Part shown: piece by piece, positions 1 to 10,545 of the stretch
Position numbering within the stretch: the first letter of the stretch is position 1
Layout: each line of letters starts with the position of its first letter
Assembly (NCBI RefSeq): GCF_017848315.1
Contig: NZ_JAFKEC010000003.1
Coordinates: 62,001-126,000 of the forward strand
Direction: 5' to 3'
Length of the DNA stretch: 64,000 nt
DNA from: Pseudomonas palmensis
GTDB taxonomy: Bacteria; Pseudomonadota; Gammaproteobacteria; Pseudomonadales; Pseudomonadaceae
Made by a program: the position numbers and the translations under genes
The notes under the pieces: model-generated
What the model was told of the DNA's origin: nothing
Database searches by the model: none
The model's input: the letters and a program-made list of their open reading frames with translations, nothing else

Positions 1-46
1 GTGTTCGGCGCTGGCCGAAGGTGTGCGCGGCGCGCGCAAAGGCTGA
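1..46 (+). CDS. Possible 3' end of an upstream gene (partial)
   Basis: Reading from base 2 gives about 14 codons (Cys-Ser-Ala-Leu-Ala-Glu-Gly-Val-Arg-Gly-Ala-Arg-Lys-Gly) ending in TGA at 44-46, directly before a REP pair. Codon choice looks coding and REPs usually sit just after genes, so this may be the end of a rightward gene that starts outside the window. Too short to identify. Confidence 0.3.
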   Translation, partial: CSALAEGVRGARKG

Positions 47-60
47 TACCGCGTCGCCTC

Positions 61-125
61 TTTCGCCGGCAAGGCCGGCTCCTACAGACACCGCAGTCCT
101 GTAGGAGCCGGCCTTGCCGGCGAAA
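61..125. repeat. REP inverted pair (type A)
   Basis: Two 27-nt arms (61-87 and 99-125) in inverted orientation, each with the core GCCGGCAAGGCCGGC followed by TCCTACAG. This is the P. putida-type repetitive extragenic palindrome. The pair lies between the end of a possible rightward gene and the leftward dioxygenase-family gene. A close copy lies at 2715-2764. Confidence 0.85.
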
Positions 126-139
126 GCCTCACCGCCGCT

Positions 140-475
140 TCAGGCCCCTTCGAACATCGAAAGATCCAGCGGCCGCACGGCCCCCATCCAGATCGCATGG
201 TCCCGATGATCGGCCAGCTCATCGCCGGTCAGCGGATGCAGAAACACCACCAGCCCCTTGCGGTACAACGCCAGCCACGGCAGCACCACGCCCACCATCT
301 CCGGCCCGAATGCCAGCTGGCAGCTCCAGTCCGGGTGCGGCCCCACCGGTTTCTGATGCATGCGCCCCATGCTCACGCCAAACAGCGTGGCGGCTTCCTC
401 GCACAGCGCCCGCGCCTGCTCCATCGTACCGGCGTCGTAATACACATGGGCGTGATACCCCTTTATCCGTTGCAC
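140..475 (-). CDS. DOPA 4,5-dioxygenase family protein
   Basis: A 111-residue protein with the family signature GYHAHVYYD near its N-terminus, a central HPDWSCQLAF segment and a C-terminal FLHPLTGDELADHRDHAIWMG. These are the histidine-rich segments of the small DOPA 4,5-dioxygenase-like family (vicinal-oxygen-chelate-like fold), whose bacterial members mostly lack a known substrate. I chose the GTG at 473-475 because AGGAGG lies 4 nt before it on the coding strand; an upstream in-frame extension to 523 has no such signal. It is divergent from the Rossmann-fold gene at 554. Family assignment is good, the actual reaction is unknown. Confidence 0.8.
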   Translation of the reverse strand: MQRIKGYHAHVYYDAGTMEQARALCEEAATLFGVSMGRMHQKPVGPHPDWSCQLAFGPEMVGVVLPWLALYRKGLVVFLHPLTGDELADHRDHAIWMGAVRPLDLSMFEGA

Positions 476-553
476 GCTGCCTCCTGAATTCGACCGAACC
501 CCCAGGTGCTCCCGCAGGTCCAAAGGCCATCAGGATACCCCCGGAGCGCTATC

Positions 554-1075
554 GTGAAAAACGCCGAAACACCTGTCTTCAAACTGATCCTGCTCGGCGG
601 CCAGTGCACCCTGGGTGATGCGCTGGTAAGCGAACTGCTGCAGCGCCAGCACGAGGTGACCCTGATCCTCGACGACCTCAACCAGCCCCAGGCGCGCCCC
701 GGCCTGCACGTCAAGAACGGCGGCCTGGCCAGCGCAGACCAGGCCGAACAGAGCATCGCCGGCGGTTCGGCCGTGGTGTGCCTGCTCGACGGCCTGGCGC
801 CCGGCGACTTCTCGCGCCAGGGGCTGATGACCCAGGCCCTGCTCGCGGGCATGGCCCGCACGCCCCTGCGTCGCATCGTGCTGGTGGGCCAGTTTGGCGG
901 CGGCGCGGCGCCGCTGGCGGAGTTGTTGCAGGCCGGCGGCCTGCGCTGGACGTTGGTCAACACGCCACTGAGCGAGCACCCGGACAGCCTGGCAGGCATC
1001 GCTGCGGGCATTGCCGACCTGCTGGACCTGAACCTGCATGTTGGCGAACAGGTGAATTTCATCGAGGCCCCCTGA
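554..1075 (+). CDS. NAD(P)-binding Rossmann-fold protein (NmrA/SDR-like)
   Basis: A 173-residue protein. It begins with a beta strand and glycine-rich turn (FKLILLGGQCTLGDALVSELL), then HEVTLILDD, and later RRIVLVGQFGG, the pattern of short atypical SDR or NmrA-like proteins that bind a dinucleotide. No SDR catalytic YxxxK is evident, so it may be a sensor or an isomerase-like protein rather than a classical dehydrogenase. GTG at 554 is preferred because GGAG sits 8 nt upstream; the frame stays open back to 506 without a good start. It lies 60 bp before the SulP gene on the same strand and may share a transcript with it. Confidence 0.6.
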   Translation: MKNAETPVFKLILLGGQCTLGDALVSELLQRQHEVTLILDDLNQPQARPGLHVKNGGLASADQAEQSIAGGSAVVCLLDGLAPGDFSRQGLMTQALLAGMARTPLRRIVLVGQFGGGAAPLAELLQAGGLRWTLVNTPLSEHPDSLAGIAAGIADLLDLNLHVGEQVNFIEAP

Positions 1076-1135
1076 CTTGCACCGGGCCTCCATAGCCTGC
1101 ACCCTGAGCCTTCACCGCACTGCATAGAGAGCTTC

Positions 1136-2707
1136 ATGGCCTGGCTAGAGCGCCACCGTCTGTTTCCCTTTCTCGCCTGGCTGCCTCGGCAAACCCGTGC
1201 CAGCGTGCGGCGCGACCTGCTGGTGGGGCTCAGCGGGGCGATCCTGGCCCTGCCGCAGTCGATCGCCTATGCGCTGATCGCCGGCCTGCCCGCCGAGTAC
1301 GGGCTGTACGCGGCCATCGTGCCGGTGCTGATCGCGTGCCTGTGGGGCTCGTCGTGGCACCTGATCTGCGGGCCCACCGCCGCCATCTCCATCGTGCTCT
1401 ACGCCAGCATCAGCCCCGTGGCGGTGCCCGGCAGCGACGACTACATCCGCCTGATCCTGCTGCTGACCTTCCTGGCCGGGGTGTTCCAGTGGCTGCTGGG
1501 CATGCTGCGCTTCGGCGCGCTGGTGAATTTCGTCTCGCACTCGGTGGTGCTCGGCTTCACCCTCGGCGCTGCAGTGGTGATCGCGCTGGGCCAGGTGCCG
1601 AACCTGCTGGGGCTCGACCTCGCCAGCCAGGCCACCGCCCTCAGAACCCTGCAAGGCCTGCTGCAGCATGCCGGCGACATCGACTGGCCCTCGCTGCTGC
1701 TGGGGCTGGGCACCTTGCTGCTGGGGCTGTCGATCAAGCTCGCACGGCCGCGCTGGCCGGCGCTGTTGATCAGCCTTGCCGGCGCCAGCCTGCTGGTGTG
1801 GCTGTGGCCGGCACTGTTCGGCCATGTGGCGCTGGTGCCGGCGTTCATTGGCCGGCTGCCACCGCTGAGCCCGCTGCCGCTGCTGGACCTGGAGCTGATC
1901 CTGCGCCTGCTGCCCAGTGCCGTGGCGGTGGGCATGCTGGGGCTGGTCACCAGCCTGTCGATTGCGCGCTCGCTGTCGATCCGCTCCGAACAGCTGATCG
2001 ACGCCAACCAGGAGATCCGCGCCCAGGGCCTGTCCAACCTGGGCGGTGCGTGGTTCTCCGGCTACCTGTCGTCGGGCTCGTTCACCCGTTCCGGGCTCAG
2101 CTATGAGGCCGGGGCGCAGTCACCGCTGGCGGGGGTGTTCTCGGCCCTGTGGGTGGCGCTGTTCGCCGTGGCGGGCGCCAGCCTGATCGCGCACATCCCG
2201 ATCCCGGCGATGGCCGGCAGCATCCTGCTGATCTGCTGGGGGCTGGTGGATCACCGTGCGATTCGGGCGCTGTACCGGGTCAGCCGGCCGGAGTTTCTGG
2301 TGATGCTGCTGACCTGCGTCGCCACCTTGCTGCTGGAGCTGCAGACGGCGATTTATGCCGGGGTGCTGGCGTCGCTGTTCTTCTACCTCAAGCGCACTTC
2401 GCAGCCACGGGTACAGCAGTCGCGCGAAGGCGAGGCGGATGTGCTGCGGGTGTTCGGCTCGATCTTCTTCGGCGCCAGCCATTATCTGCAGGTGCGCCTG
2501 CAGCGGTGCCAGGCACCGGTGGTGGTGATCGATGCGCGGCAGATCAACTTCATCGATTACTCGGGGGTGGAAATGCTGCACCAGGAGGCGCGGCGGCTGC
2601 GCCGGCAGGGGCGTCAGCTGGTGCTGCGGCGGGCGAGGGGGCTGGTGGTGGAGGAGTTGCAGAAGCTGGAAGGGGCGGCTGATTGCCCGGTCCAGTTTGA
2701 GGATTGA
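1136..2707 (+). CDS. SulP-family anion permease with C-terminal STAS domain
   Basis: 523 residues: about 400 very hydrophobic residues with many membrane spans, including LSGAILALPQSIAYALIAGLPAEYGLYAA, the SulP (SLC26) signature region. A cytoplasmic STAS domain follows (about 432-515, with VIDARQINFIDYSGVEMLHQEA). SulP proteins carry sulfate, bicarbonate or other anions across the inner membrane, and the substrate cannot be read from sequence. The length is usual for bacterial SulP-STAS proteins. A REP pair follows the stop codon. No carbonic anhydrase or sulfate assimilation gene is adjacent to indicate the anion. Confidence 0.9.
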   Translation: MAWLERHRLFPFLAWLPRQTRASVRRDLLVGLSGAILALPQSIAYALIAGLPAEYGLYAAIVPVLIACLWGSSWHLICGPTAAISIVLYASISPVAVPGSDDYIRLILLLTFLAGVFQWLLGMLRFGALVNFVSHSVVLGFTLGAAVVIALGQVPNLLGLDLASQATALRTLQGLLQHAGDIDWPSLLLGLGTLLLGLSIKLARPRWPALLISLAGASLLVWLWPALFGHVALVPAFIGRLPPLSPLPLLDLELILRLLPSAVAVGMLGLVTSLSIARSLSIRSEQLIDANQEIRAQGLSNLGGAWFSGYLSSGSFTRSGLSYEAGAQSPLAGVFSALWVALFAVAGASLIAHIPIPAMAGSILLICWGLVDHRAIRALYRVSRPEFLVMLLTCVATLLLELQTAIYAGVLASLFFYLKRTSQPRVQQSREGEADVLRVFGSIFFGASHYLQVRLQRCQAPVVVIDARQINFIDYSGVEMLHQEARRLRRQGRQLVLRRARGLVVEELQKLEGAADCPVQFED

Positions 2708-2714
2708 GTTGCGC

Positions 2715-2764
2715 CCTTCGCCGGCAAGGCCGGCGCCTACAGGGGCCGGCCTTGCCGGCGAAGG
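2715..2764. repeat. REP inverted pair (type A)
   Basis: Near-perfect inverted repeat, CCTTCGCCGGCAAGGCCGG facing CCGGCCTTGCCGGCGAAGG, between the convergent SulP and aroE genes. Same repeat class as 61-125. It probably also acts as a bidirectional mRNA-stabilising or terminating hairpin for the two converging transcripts (inference). Confidence 0.85.
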
Positions 2765-2776
2765 CAGCGCCGCGTT

Positions 2777-3604
2777 CTAGCCCCGCGCCAGCTGCCGGCG
2801 CAGCTCATCGAGCACCGGCCCGGTGTCCGGGCGCACCCCGCGCCAGATGAAGAACGCCTCCGCCGCCTGCTCAGCCAGCATTCCCAGCCCGTCCAGCACC
2901 TTGGCCGCCCCGTGCTCGGTGGCCCAGCGACAGAACGGCGTGGGCTCCTTGGCATACATCATGTCGTAGCACACGGTCACGCCCGGTTCGATCAGGCTCG
3001 CGGCAATCGGCGGCATCTCGCCGGCCAGGCTCGCCGAGGTGGCATTGATGATCAGGTCCACCGGCTCTTCCAGCCAGCTGAAGCCGCTGGCGGCCACCGG
3101 CCCCAGGTCGTCGAACTCGCGGGCCAGCTGCTCGGCCTTTTCTACCGTACGGTTGGCAATCACCAGCGACGCAGGCTCATGCGCCAGCAACGGCTCGAGC
3201 ACCCCGCGCACCGCGCCGCCGGCCCCCAGCAGCAGGATGCGCTTGCCCTTGAGCTCGACCCCGGCATTCACCGTGAGGTCGCGCACCAGGCCGGCACCGT
3301 CGGTGTTGTCGCCCTGCAGGCTGCCGTCGGGCAGCCGGGTCAGCGTGTTCACCGCCCCGGCTCGCCAGGCGCGTGCGGTCAGGCCGTCACCCACCAGGCG
3401 GTAGGCTTCCTCCTTGAAGGGCACGGTGACGTTGGCGCCACTGCCCTGCTTGAAGAAGCCCAGCGCGCACATGCTGAAATCGTCCAGCGGCGCCAGCAGG
3501 GTGTTGTACTCCAGCTGCTGGCCGGTCTGGTCGGCAAACAGCCGGTGAATCAGCGGCGACTTGCTGTGGCCGATCGGGTTGCCGAATACAACGTACTGGT
3601 CCAT
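2777..3604 (-). CDS. aroE: Shikimate dehydrogenase
   Basis: 275 residues. NADPH-dependent reduction of 3-dehydroshikimate to shikimate in aromatic amino acid synthesis. The N-terminus has the shikimate-binding [16 protein letters not shown] and the catalytic-lysine segment [11 protein letters not shown]. The central [10 protein letters not shown] is the NADP-binding turn, followed by the NRT motif (IANRTVEKA) that selects NADP. ATG at 3604 begins [12 protein letters not shown], matching family N-termini; the frame extends upstream without support. It follows hemF by 52 bp on the same strand, and hemF-aroE is a conserved pseudomonad pair. Confidence 0.97.
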   Translation of the reverse strand: MDQYVVFGNPIGHSKSPLIHRLFADQTGQQLEYNTLLAPLDDFSMCALGFFKQGSGANVTVPFKEEAYRLVGDGLTARAWRAGAVNTLTRLPDGSLQGDNTDGAGLVRDLTVNAGVELKGKRILLLGAGGAVRGVLEPLLAHEPASLVIANRTVEKAEQLAREFDDLGPVAASGFSWLEEPVDLIINATSASLAGEMPPIAASLIEPGVTVCYDMMYAKEPTPFCRWATEHGAAKVLDGLGMLAEQAAEAFFIWRGVRPDTGPVLDELRRQLARG

Positions 3605-3641
3605 GACGCGTTTCCTGAGTCCGCCCGGCGAATCGGGCACG

Positions 3642-3650
3642 TTATCCACA
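3642..3650 (+). other. DnaA box (exact TTATCCACA)
   Basis: Exact 9-mer DnaA box in the hemF-aroE intergenic gap. It is one of about thirty exact boxes in this window (see findings). Confidence 0.6.
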
Positions 3651-3656
3651 ATGGGT

Positions 3657-5716
<2,060 letters not shown>

Positions 5717-5732
5717 TTCAGCAGTGACGCCA

Positions 5733-5797
5733 TCGCGGGTCAAGCCCGCTCCCACAAGGTTATCCACAACGCCTGTGGGAGCGGGCTTGACCCGCGA
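5733..5797. repeat. REP inverted pair (type B) enclosing a DnaA box
   Basis: Arms 5733-5756 (TCGCGGGTCAAGCCCGCTCC then CACA) and 5774-5797 (its complement) form a long stem between the convergent qor and tsaC genes. The loop holds an exact DnaA box TTATCCACA at 5760-5768. The same repeat class recurs at 12261-12342. Confidence 0.85.
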
Positions 5798-5818
5798 AAA
5801 AGGCCCGAAGGGCCTTCA
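5797..5818 (-). terminator. Rho-independent terminator of tsaC
   Basis: On the minus strand an AAGGCCC-TTCG-GGGCCTT hairpin followed by a T run, overlapping the tsaC stop codon. There is no T run on the plus strand, so it serves the leftward tsaC transcript. Confidence 0.65.
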
Positions 5819-6373
5819 GCCCGCTCTGACGACCTGCCCCGTGGCCAGATCGCGAATCACGCTCGGGTTGCGCCGCCCGCCAAGGCTGCCGCCCAGGATC
5901 ACATCCAGCTGCCCGTGGAAGTACTGTTCCACGCGCAGGCGCGAGCGCGCTGCCGGCCGGCCCTGCGGGTTGGCCGAGGTCGACACCAGCGGGCCCACCA
6001 GCGAACACAGGTCGCGCACCACCGGGTGGTCGCTGACCCGCAGCGCCACGGTGTCATGCACGCCGGTGATCCATTCCGGCAACATGCCCTGGTGCGGCAC
6101 CAGCCAGGTATTGGGCCCCGGCCAGGTGCTGGCCATGCGGTCCAGCCACAGCTCGGGGAAGTCCTCGAACAAGAAGTCGAACTGGCGGATGTTGTCCGCA
6201 ATCAGGATCAGCCCCTTGTTCACCGAGCGGGACTTGAGCGCCAGCAGGCGGTCCACCGCCTCCTCGTTCCACGGGTCACAGCCCAGGCCCCAGACCGCCT
6301 CGGTCGGATAGGCCAGTACCGCACCCGCCCGAATTTCCCGCGCGGCTTGTTGCACACGCCAACTGTTCACCAT
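5816..6373 (-). CDS. tsaC: L-threonylcarbamoyladenylate synthase (YrdC/Sua5 domain)
   Basis: 185 residues. Makes threonylcarbamoyl-AMP from Thr, bicarbonate and ATP for the t6A37 modification of ANN-decoding tRNAs. YrdC motifs are visible: [32 protein letters not shown] (KxR nucleotide/phosphate site) and [18 protein letters not shown] at 6373 ([14 protein letters not shown]) has GGAG 8 nt upstream and gives the standard TsaC length; a GTG three codons earlier is less likely. It follows dprA by 39 bp, so dprA-tsaC are probably co-transcribed. Confidence 0.95.
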   Translation of the reverse strand: MVNSWRVQQAAREIRAGAVLAYPTEAVWGLGCDPWNEEAVDRLLALKSRSVNKGLILIADNIRQFDFLFEDFPELWLDRMASTWPGPNTWLVPHQGMLPEWITGVHDTVALRVSDHPVVRDLCSLVGPLVSTSANPQGRPAARSRLRVEQYFHGQLDVILGGSLGGRRNPSVIRDLATGQVVRAG

Positions 6374-6412
6374 CGTTGTCACTCCGCGTTCAAAGGCTGG
6401 TACGCAGTGTAC

Positions 6413-7510
6413 TTAGCCCGGCCGGGCAAACCAACGCCCCGCGTCACTGCACACACGCCCGTCCAGCTCCAGTTCGGTGAGCGTGGCCAGCACCTGGGGC
6501 AGGGCCTGACCGCTGGCCAGCGCCAACGCCTCGGTGGTGTGCGGCGCCGCCAGCAGCAACCCCAGCAGCGGGTGCACCACCGGCTCGGGGGCGGCCGACG
6601 GAAGGTTCTGCCAGCCACGCAAACTTTCCAGAATCTGCTCTATGCTCTCCACCAGCATCGCGCCGTCACGTATCAATTGATGGCAACCCCTGGCCCCCGG
6701 ATGGTAGATAGAGCCAGGAATCGCGTACACCTCGCGCCCCTGTTCGGCCGCCAGGCGCGCGGTGATCAGCGAACCGCTGGCCAGGCTGGCCTCCACCACC
6801 AGCACGCCGAGCGACAGCCCGCTGATGATGCGATTGCGCCGCGGGAAGTTGGCCGCCACCGGTCCGGCATCCAGCGGGAACTCCGAGACCACTGCGCTAC
6901 CGCGCTCGGCCATGGCCTGCGCGAGGGCATGATGTCGCTGTGGATAAAGTTTTTGCAGGCCGGTGCCGAGCACGCCGATAGTGCGTCCGCCAGTATCCAT
7001 TGCAGACTGGTGAGCGGCACCGTCGACCCCCAGCGCCAGGCCGCTGGTAATCACGAAACCGGCCTGGGCCAGTTGCCTGGAAAACGCGGCCGCGGTGTCC
7101 AGGGCCGGGCGTGAAGCACGCCGGCTGCCGACGATGGCCAGCTGCGGCTGCTCCAGAATCATCGGGTCGCCGGCAATGAACAGAAGGGGCGGGGCATCGC
7201 AAAGCTCGGCCAGCAAGCCAGGGTAGGTGGGGGCGTCCCACATCAGCAAATGCTGCCCGGGCCGCTCTAGCCAGGCCATTGCGGCCGCTGCGCCGGCGTA
7301 AGCCTCGGCACTGTGGCGAGCCGTTATGCTGGCCGGGCTGCGGCCCAGCGCCCGCCATTGTGTGGCGGGCGCATCAAGCGCGGCGGCCGCGCTGCCAAAG
7401 GCTTCCAGCAGCAGGCCAAAGCCCTTTGGCCCGATATCGGGAAGGCGGTGCAGGCGCAGACGTGCCTCGAGTTCAACCGGCGAGCACGCCGCAACAGGCG
7501 GGAGGGGCAT
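6413..7510 (-). CDS. dprA: DNA-processing protein A (Smf)
   Basis: 365 residues. Binds incoming single-stranded DNA and loads RecA during natural transformation. An N-terminal SAM-like/HhH region (RLHRLPDIGPKGFGLLL) is followed by the Rossmann DprA core: VGSRRASRPALDTA, TSGLALGVDGAAHQ, FPRRNRIISGLSLGVLVVEA, SGSLITARLAAEQGREVYAIPG. A C-terminal winged-helix-like DML1 segment completes it. ATG at 7510 gives family length; upstream in-frame sequence is non-conserved. Divergent from def. As I recall, in P. aeruginosa a LysM-protein gene lies between dprA and def; here the gap is only 209 bp. Confidence 0.95.
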   Translation of the reverse strand: MPLPPVAACSPVELEARLRLHRLPDIGPKGFGLLLEAFGSAAAALDAPATQWRALGRSPASITARHSAEAYAGAAAAMAWLERPGQHLLMWDAPTYPGLLAELCDAPPLLFIAGDPMILEQPQLAIVGSRRASRPALDTAAAFSRQLAQAGFVITSGLALGVDGAAHQSAMDTGGRTIGVLGTGLQKLYPQRHHALAQAMAERGSAVVSEFPLDAGPVAANFPRRNRIISGLSLGVLVVEASLASGSLITARLAAEQGREVYAIPGSIYHPGARGCHQLIRDGAMLVESIEQILESLRGWQNLPSAAPEPVVHPLLGLLLAAPHTTEALALASGQALPQVLATLTELELDGRVCSDAGRWFARPG

Positions 7511-7554
7511 CGGATCATCCTTGATCGAAGGCGGGTCAGCCACGCGTGAAAACC

Positions 7555-7563
7555 TGTGGATAA
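7555..7563 (-). other. DnaA box in the dprA-def intergenic region
   Basis: Exact DnaA box (TGTGGATAA on the plus strand) in the 209-bp divergent region between dprA and def. This gap holds no other gene I can support. Confidence 0.55.
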
Positions 7564-7719
7564 CTCTGTTGATAATAGTTTGACAACTCGCCGCCCGGTG
7601 CGGGCCGCCAGTCGCCTTCAAAACCCTAGCCGACCTTGAGAAGGGTGCCGAACGCGCCGAATACCTTTATTATGTGCATTCATGTTTGCAACCCATCGCA
7701 CAGTGCAGCTCATACGCTT

Positions 7720-8226
7720 ATGGCCATCTTGAACATCCTCGAATTCCCGGACCCGCGCCTGCGCACCATCGCCAAACCGGTGACGGAAGTGGACGACAGC
7801 ATCCGTCAGTTGATCGATGACATGTTTGAAACCATGTACGAAGCCCCTGGCATCGGCCTGGCCGCCACCCAGATCAACGTGCACAAGCGCGTGGTGGTCA
7901 TGGACCTGAGCGAAGACCGCAGCGAACCGCGGGTCTTCATCAACCCCGAGCTGGAAATGCTCACCGACGACATGGACCAGTATCAGGAAGGCTGCCTGTC
8001 GGTACCCGGCTTCTACGAGAACGTCGACCGCCCGGTGAAGGTCAGGGTCAAGGCCCTGGATCGCGACGGCAAGCCCTTCGAACTGATCGCCGAAGGCCTG
8101 CTGGCCGTGTGCATCCAGCACGAATGCGACCACCTCAACGGCAAGCTGTTCGTCGACTACCTGTCGAACCTCAAGCGCGACCGCATCAAGAAGAAACTGG
8201 AAAAGCAGCACCGCCAGAACGCTTGA
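7720..8226 (+). CDS. def: Peptide deformylase
   Basis: 168 residues. Fe2+/Zn2+-dependent removal of the formyl group from nascent proteins. All three signature motifs are present: GIGLAATQ (about 45), EGCLSVPG (about 89) and QHECDHLNG (about 132; HExxH metal ligands). ATG at 7720 begins [15 protein letters not shown] as in the family; the open frame extends upstream without homology. It heads the def-fmt-rsmB-trkA run. Confidence 0.98.
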   Translation: MAILNILEFPDPRLRTIAKPVTEVDDSIRQLIDDMFETMYEAPGIGLAATQINVHKRVVVMDLSEDRSEPRVFINPELEMLTDDMDQYQEGCLSVPGFYENVDRPVKVRVKALDRDGKPFELIAEGLLAVCIQHECDHLNGKLFVDYLSNLKRDRIKKKLEKQHRQNA

Positions 8227-8239
8227 TCCCTCATTCCAG

Positions 8240-8270
8240 AAGGCTTGCTCCGGCAAGCCTTTTTCTTTTT
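8240..8270 (+). terminator. Terminator or attenuator between def and fmt
   Basis: Hairpin AAGGCTTGC-TCCG-GCAAGCCTT followed by TTTCTTTTT, only 14 nt before the fmt start codon. It probably ends or attenuates def transcripts. Confidence 0.75.
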
Positions 8271-8283
8271 AAGCGAGAACTTC

Positions 8284-9216
8284 ATGCGCATCGTCTTCGC
8301 GGGCACCCCCGAGTTTGCCGCCGAACACCTCAAGGCCCTGCTGGCCAGCCCCCATGAAATCGTCGCGGTCTACACCCAGCCAGACCGCCCGGCCGGCCGT
8401 GGCCAGAAGCTGATGCCCAGCCCGGTCAAGCAGCTGGCTGTGGATAACGCCATCCCGGTGCTGCAACCGCCGACGCTGCGCAGCCCCGAGGCGCAGGCCG
8501 AGCTGGCCGCACTCAAGCCCGACCTGATGGTGGTGGTGGCCTACGGCCTGATCCTGCCCCAGGCGGTGCTGGATATTCCGCGCCTGGGCTGCATCAACAG
8601 CCACGCCTCGTTGCTGCCACGCTGGCGCGGCGCCGCGCCGATCCAGCGCGCGGTGCAGGCCGGCGACGCCGAAAGCGGCGTGACGGTCATGCGCATGGAG
8701 GCCGGCCTGGACACCGGGCCGATGCTGCTCAAGGTCAGCACCCCGATCAGCGCCAGCGACACCGGCGGCAGCCTGCACGATCGCCTGGCCGAACTGGGCC
8801 CGCCCGCGGTGCTGCAGGCCATCGACGGCCTGGGCGCGGGCACCCTGCACGGCGAAGTGCAGGACGACGCGCTGGCCACGTATGCCCACAAGCTGAACAA
8901 GGACGAGGCGCGTCTGGACTGGTCGCGCCCCGCCGAGGAACTGGAGCGCCTGATCCGCGCCTTCAACCCGTGGCCGATCTGCCACAGCACCCTGGGCGGC
9001 GAAACCCTCAAGGTGCTGGGTGCGCGCCTGGCCGATGGCAAGGGCACGCCGGGCGAGATCCTGTCTGCCAGCAAGGACGGCCTGATCGTGGCCTGCGGCG
9101 AGCAGGCGCTGTGCCTGACCCGCCTGCAACTGCCCGGCGGCAAGGCGCTGAACTTCAGCGACCTGTACAACAGCCGCCGCGAAAAATTCGCCAGCGGCAC
9201 GGTGCTGGGCCAATGA
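8284..9216 (+). CDS. fmt: Methionyl-tRNA formyltransferase
   Basis: 310 residues. Transfers formyl from 10-formyl-THF to Met-tRNAfMet. N-terminal [16 protein letters not shown], the catalytic [21 protein letters not shown] (Asn/His) and [16 protein letters not shown] (Asp) are in place. The C-terminal OB-like tRNA-binding domain follows. ATG at 8284 matches family starts. The stop overlaps the rsmB start (ATGA), so translation is coupled. It sits next to def, the enzyme acting on its product. Confidence 0.98.
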   Translation: MRIVFAGTPEFAAEHLKALLASPHEIVAVYTQPDRPAGRGQKLMPSPVKQLAVDNAIPVLQPPTLRSPEAQAELAALKPDLMVVVAYGLILPQAVLDIPRLGCINSHASLLPRWRGAAPIQRAVQAGDAESGVTVMRMEAGLDTGPMLLKVSTPISASDTGGSLHDRLAELGPPAVLQAIDGLGAGTLHGEVQDDALATYAHKLNKDEARLDWSRPAEELERLIRAFNPWPICHSTLGGETLKVLGARLADGKGTPGEILSASKDGLIVACGEQALCLTRLQLPGGKALNFSDLYNSRREKFASGTVLGQ

Positions 9217-10526
9217 ACCCGCGTCTGGCCGCCGCCCGCGCCCTGGCCGCCGTGCTCAGCGGCAAGGCCTCGCTCAACAGCTCGCTGCCCGCCCAGCTGG
9301 ACAAGGTCGAGGCCCGCGATCGCGGCCTCACCCAGGACCTGGCCTTCGGTACCGCACGCTGGCAGCCACGCCTGTCGGCACTGGCCGAGCGCCTGCTGCA
9401 AAAGCCGTTCAAGGCCGCCGACGCGGATGTCGAGGCGTTGCTGCTGGTGGGCCTCTACCAGCTGCTGTACACCCGCGTGCCGGCCCACGCCGCCATCGGC
9501 GAAACGGTCGGGTGCGCCGACAAGCTGAAAAAGCCCTGGGCCAAGGCCCTGCTCAATGCCGTGCTGCGCCGCGCCCAGCGCGAGAGCAGCGAGATGCTTG
9601 CCGAACTCGAACGCGACCCGGTGGTGCGCACCGCGCACCCGCGCTGGCTGCAGAAGTCGCTCAAGGCGTTCTGGCCCGAGCAGTGGGAAGCCATCTGCGC
9701 CGCCAACAATGCCCACCCGCCGATGATCCTGCGGGTCAACCGCCGCCACCACAGCCGCGATGCCTACCTGGGCCTGCTGCGCGAAGCCGGCATCGATGCC
9801 GCGCCGTGCACGTACAGCCGTGACGGTATCCTGCTCGCCGAGGCCTGCGACGTGCGCGGTTTGCCGGGCTTCGAACAGGGCTGGATCAGCGTGCAGGACG
9901 AAGCCGCGCAGCTGGCCGCCGACCTGCTCGACCTGGCGCCCGGCCAGCGCGTGCTCGACGCCTGCTGTGCCCCCGGCGGCAAGACCTGCCACCTGCTCGA
10001 GGCGCATGCCGGGCTGGAGGCGGTGGTGGCCATCGACCTGGAAGCAAAGCGCCTGACCCGCGTGCGTGAAAACCTCGACCGCCTGGGCCTGGATGCCCAG
10101 TTGATCGCCTGCGATGCCCGCGACACCGCCAGCTGGTGGGACGGCAAGACCTTCCAGCGCATCCTGCTGGACGCTCCCTGCTCGGCCACCGGTGTGATCC
10201 GTCGCCACCCGGACATCAAGCTGACCCGCCAGGCCGATGACATCGCTGCCCTGGCCAGCCTGCAGGGCGAGCTGCTCGACGCGCTGTGGCCAACCCTCGA
10301 AGTGGGCGGCATCCTGCTCTACGCCACCTGCTCGACCCTGCCGACCGAGAACACCGAAGTGATCAAGGCGTTCCTGGCCCGCACGCCGGGCGCACGCGAG
10401 CTGGACCTGGCCACCGAGGCCGGCATCCGCCAGCCCCATGGCCGGCAGCTGCTGGCACAGGAAGGCGGCCACGATGGCTTCTACTATGCCAAGCTGATCA
10501 AGATCGCCGCCGTTCGCGGACACTAA
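9213..10526 (+). CDS. rsmB: 16S rRNA (cytosine-967-C5)-methyltransferase
   Basis: 437 residues. The N-terminal NusB-like RNA-binding domain (about 1-135) precedes a SAM-dependent methyltransferase domain. The latter has the SAM loop [16 protein letters not shown], then [19 protein letters not shown] and [15 protein letters not shown]. The cysteines of the last two motifs are the catalytic pair of RNA m5C methyltransferases. The ATG at 9213 overlaps the fmt stop by 4 nt. A large antisense frame over this gene is a GC-rich shadow. Confidence 0.97.
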   Translation: MNPRLAAARALAAVLSGKASLNSSLPAQLDKVEARDRGLTQDLAFGTARWQPRLSALAERLLQKPFKAADADVEALLLVGLYQLLYTRVPAHAAIGETVGCADKLKKPWAKALLNAVLRRAQRESSEMLAELERDPVVRTAHPRWLQKSLKAFWPEQWEAICAANNAHPPMILRVNRRHHSRDAYLGLLREAGIDAAPCTYSRDGILLAEACDVRGLPGFEQGWISVQDEAAQLAADLLDLAPGQRVLDACCAPGGKTCHLLEAHAGLEAVVAIDLEAKRLTRVRENLDRLGLDAQLIACDARDTASWWDGKTFQRILLDAPCSATGVIRRHPDIKLTRQADDIAALASLQGELLDALWPTLEVGGILLYATCSTLPTENTEVIKAFLARTPGARELDLATEAGIRQPHGRQLLAQEGGHDGFYYAKLIKIAAVRGH

Positions 10527-10545
10527 CCAGCACAAGGGAGAGCGG

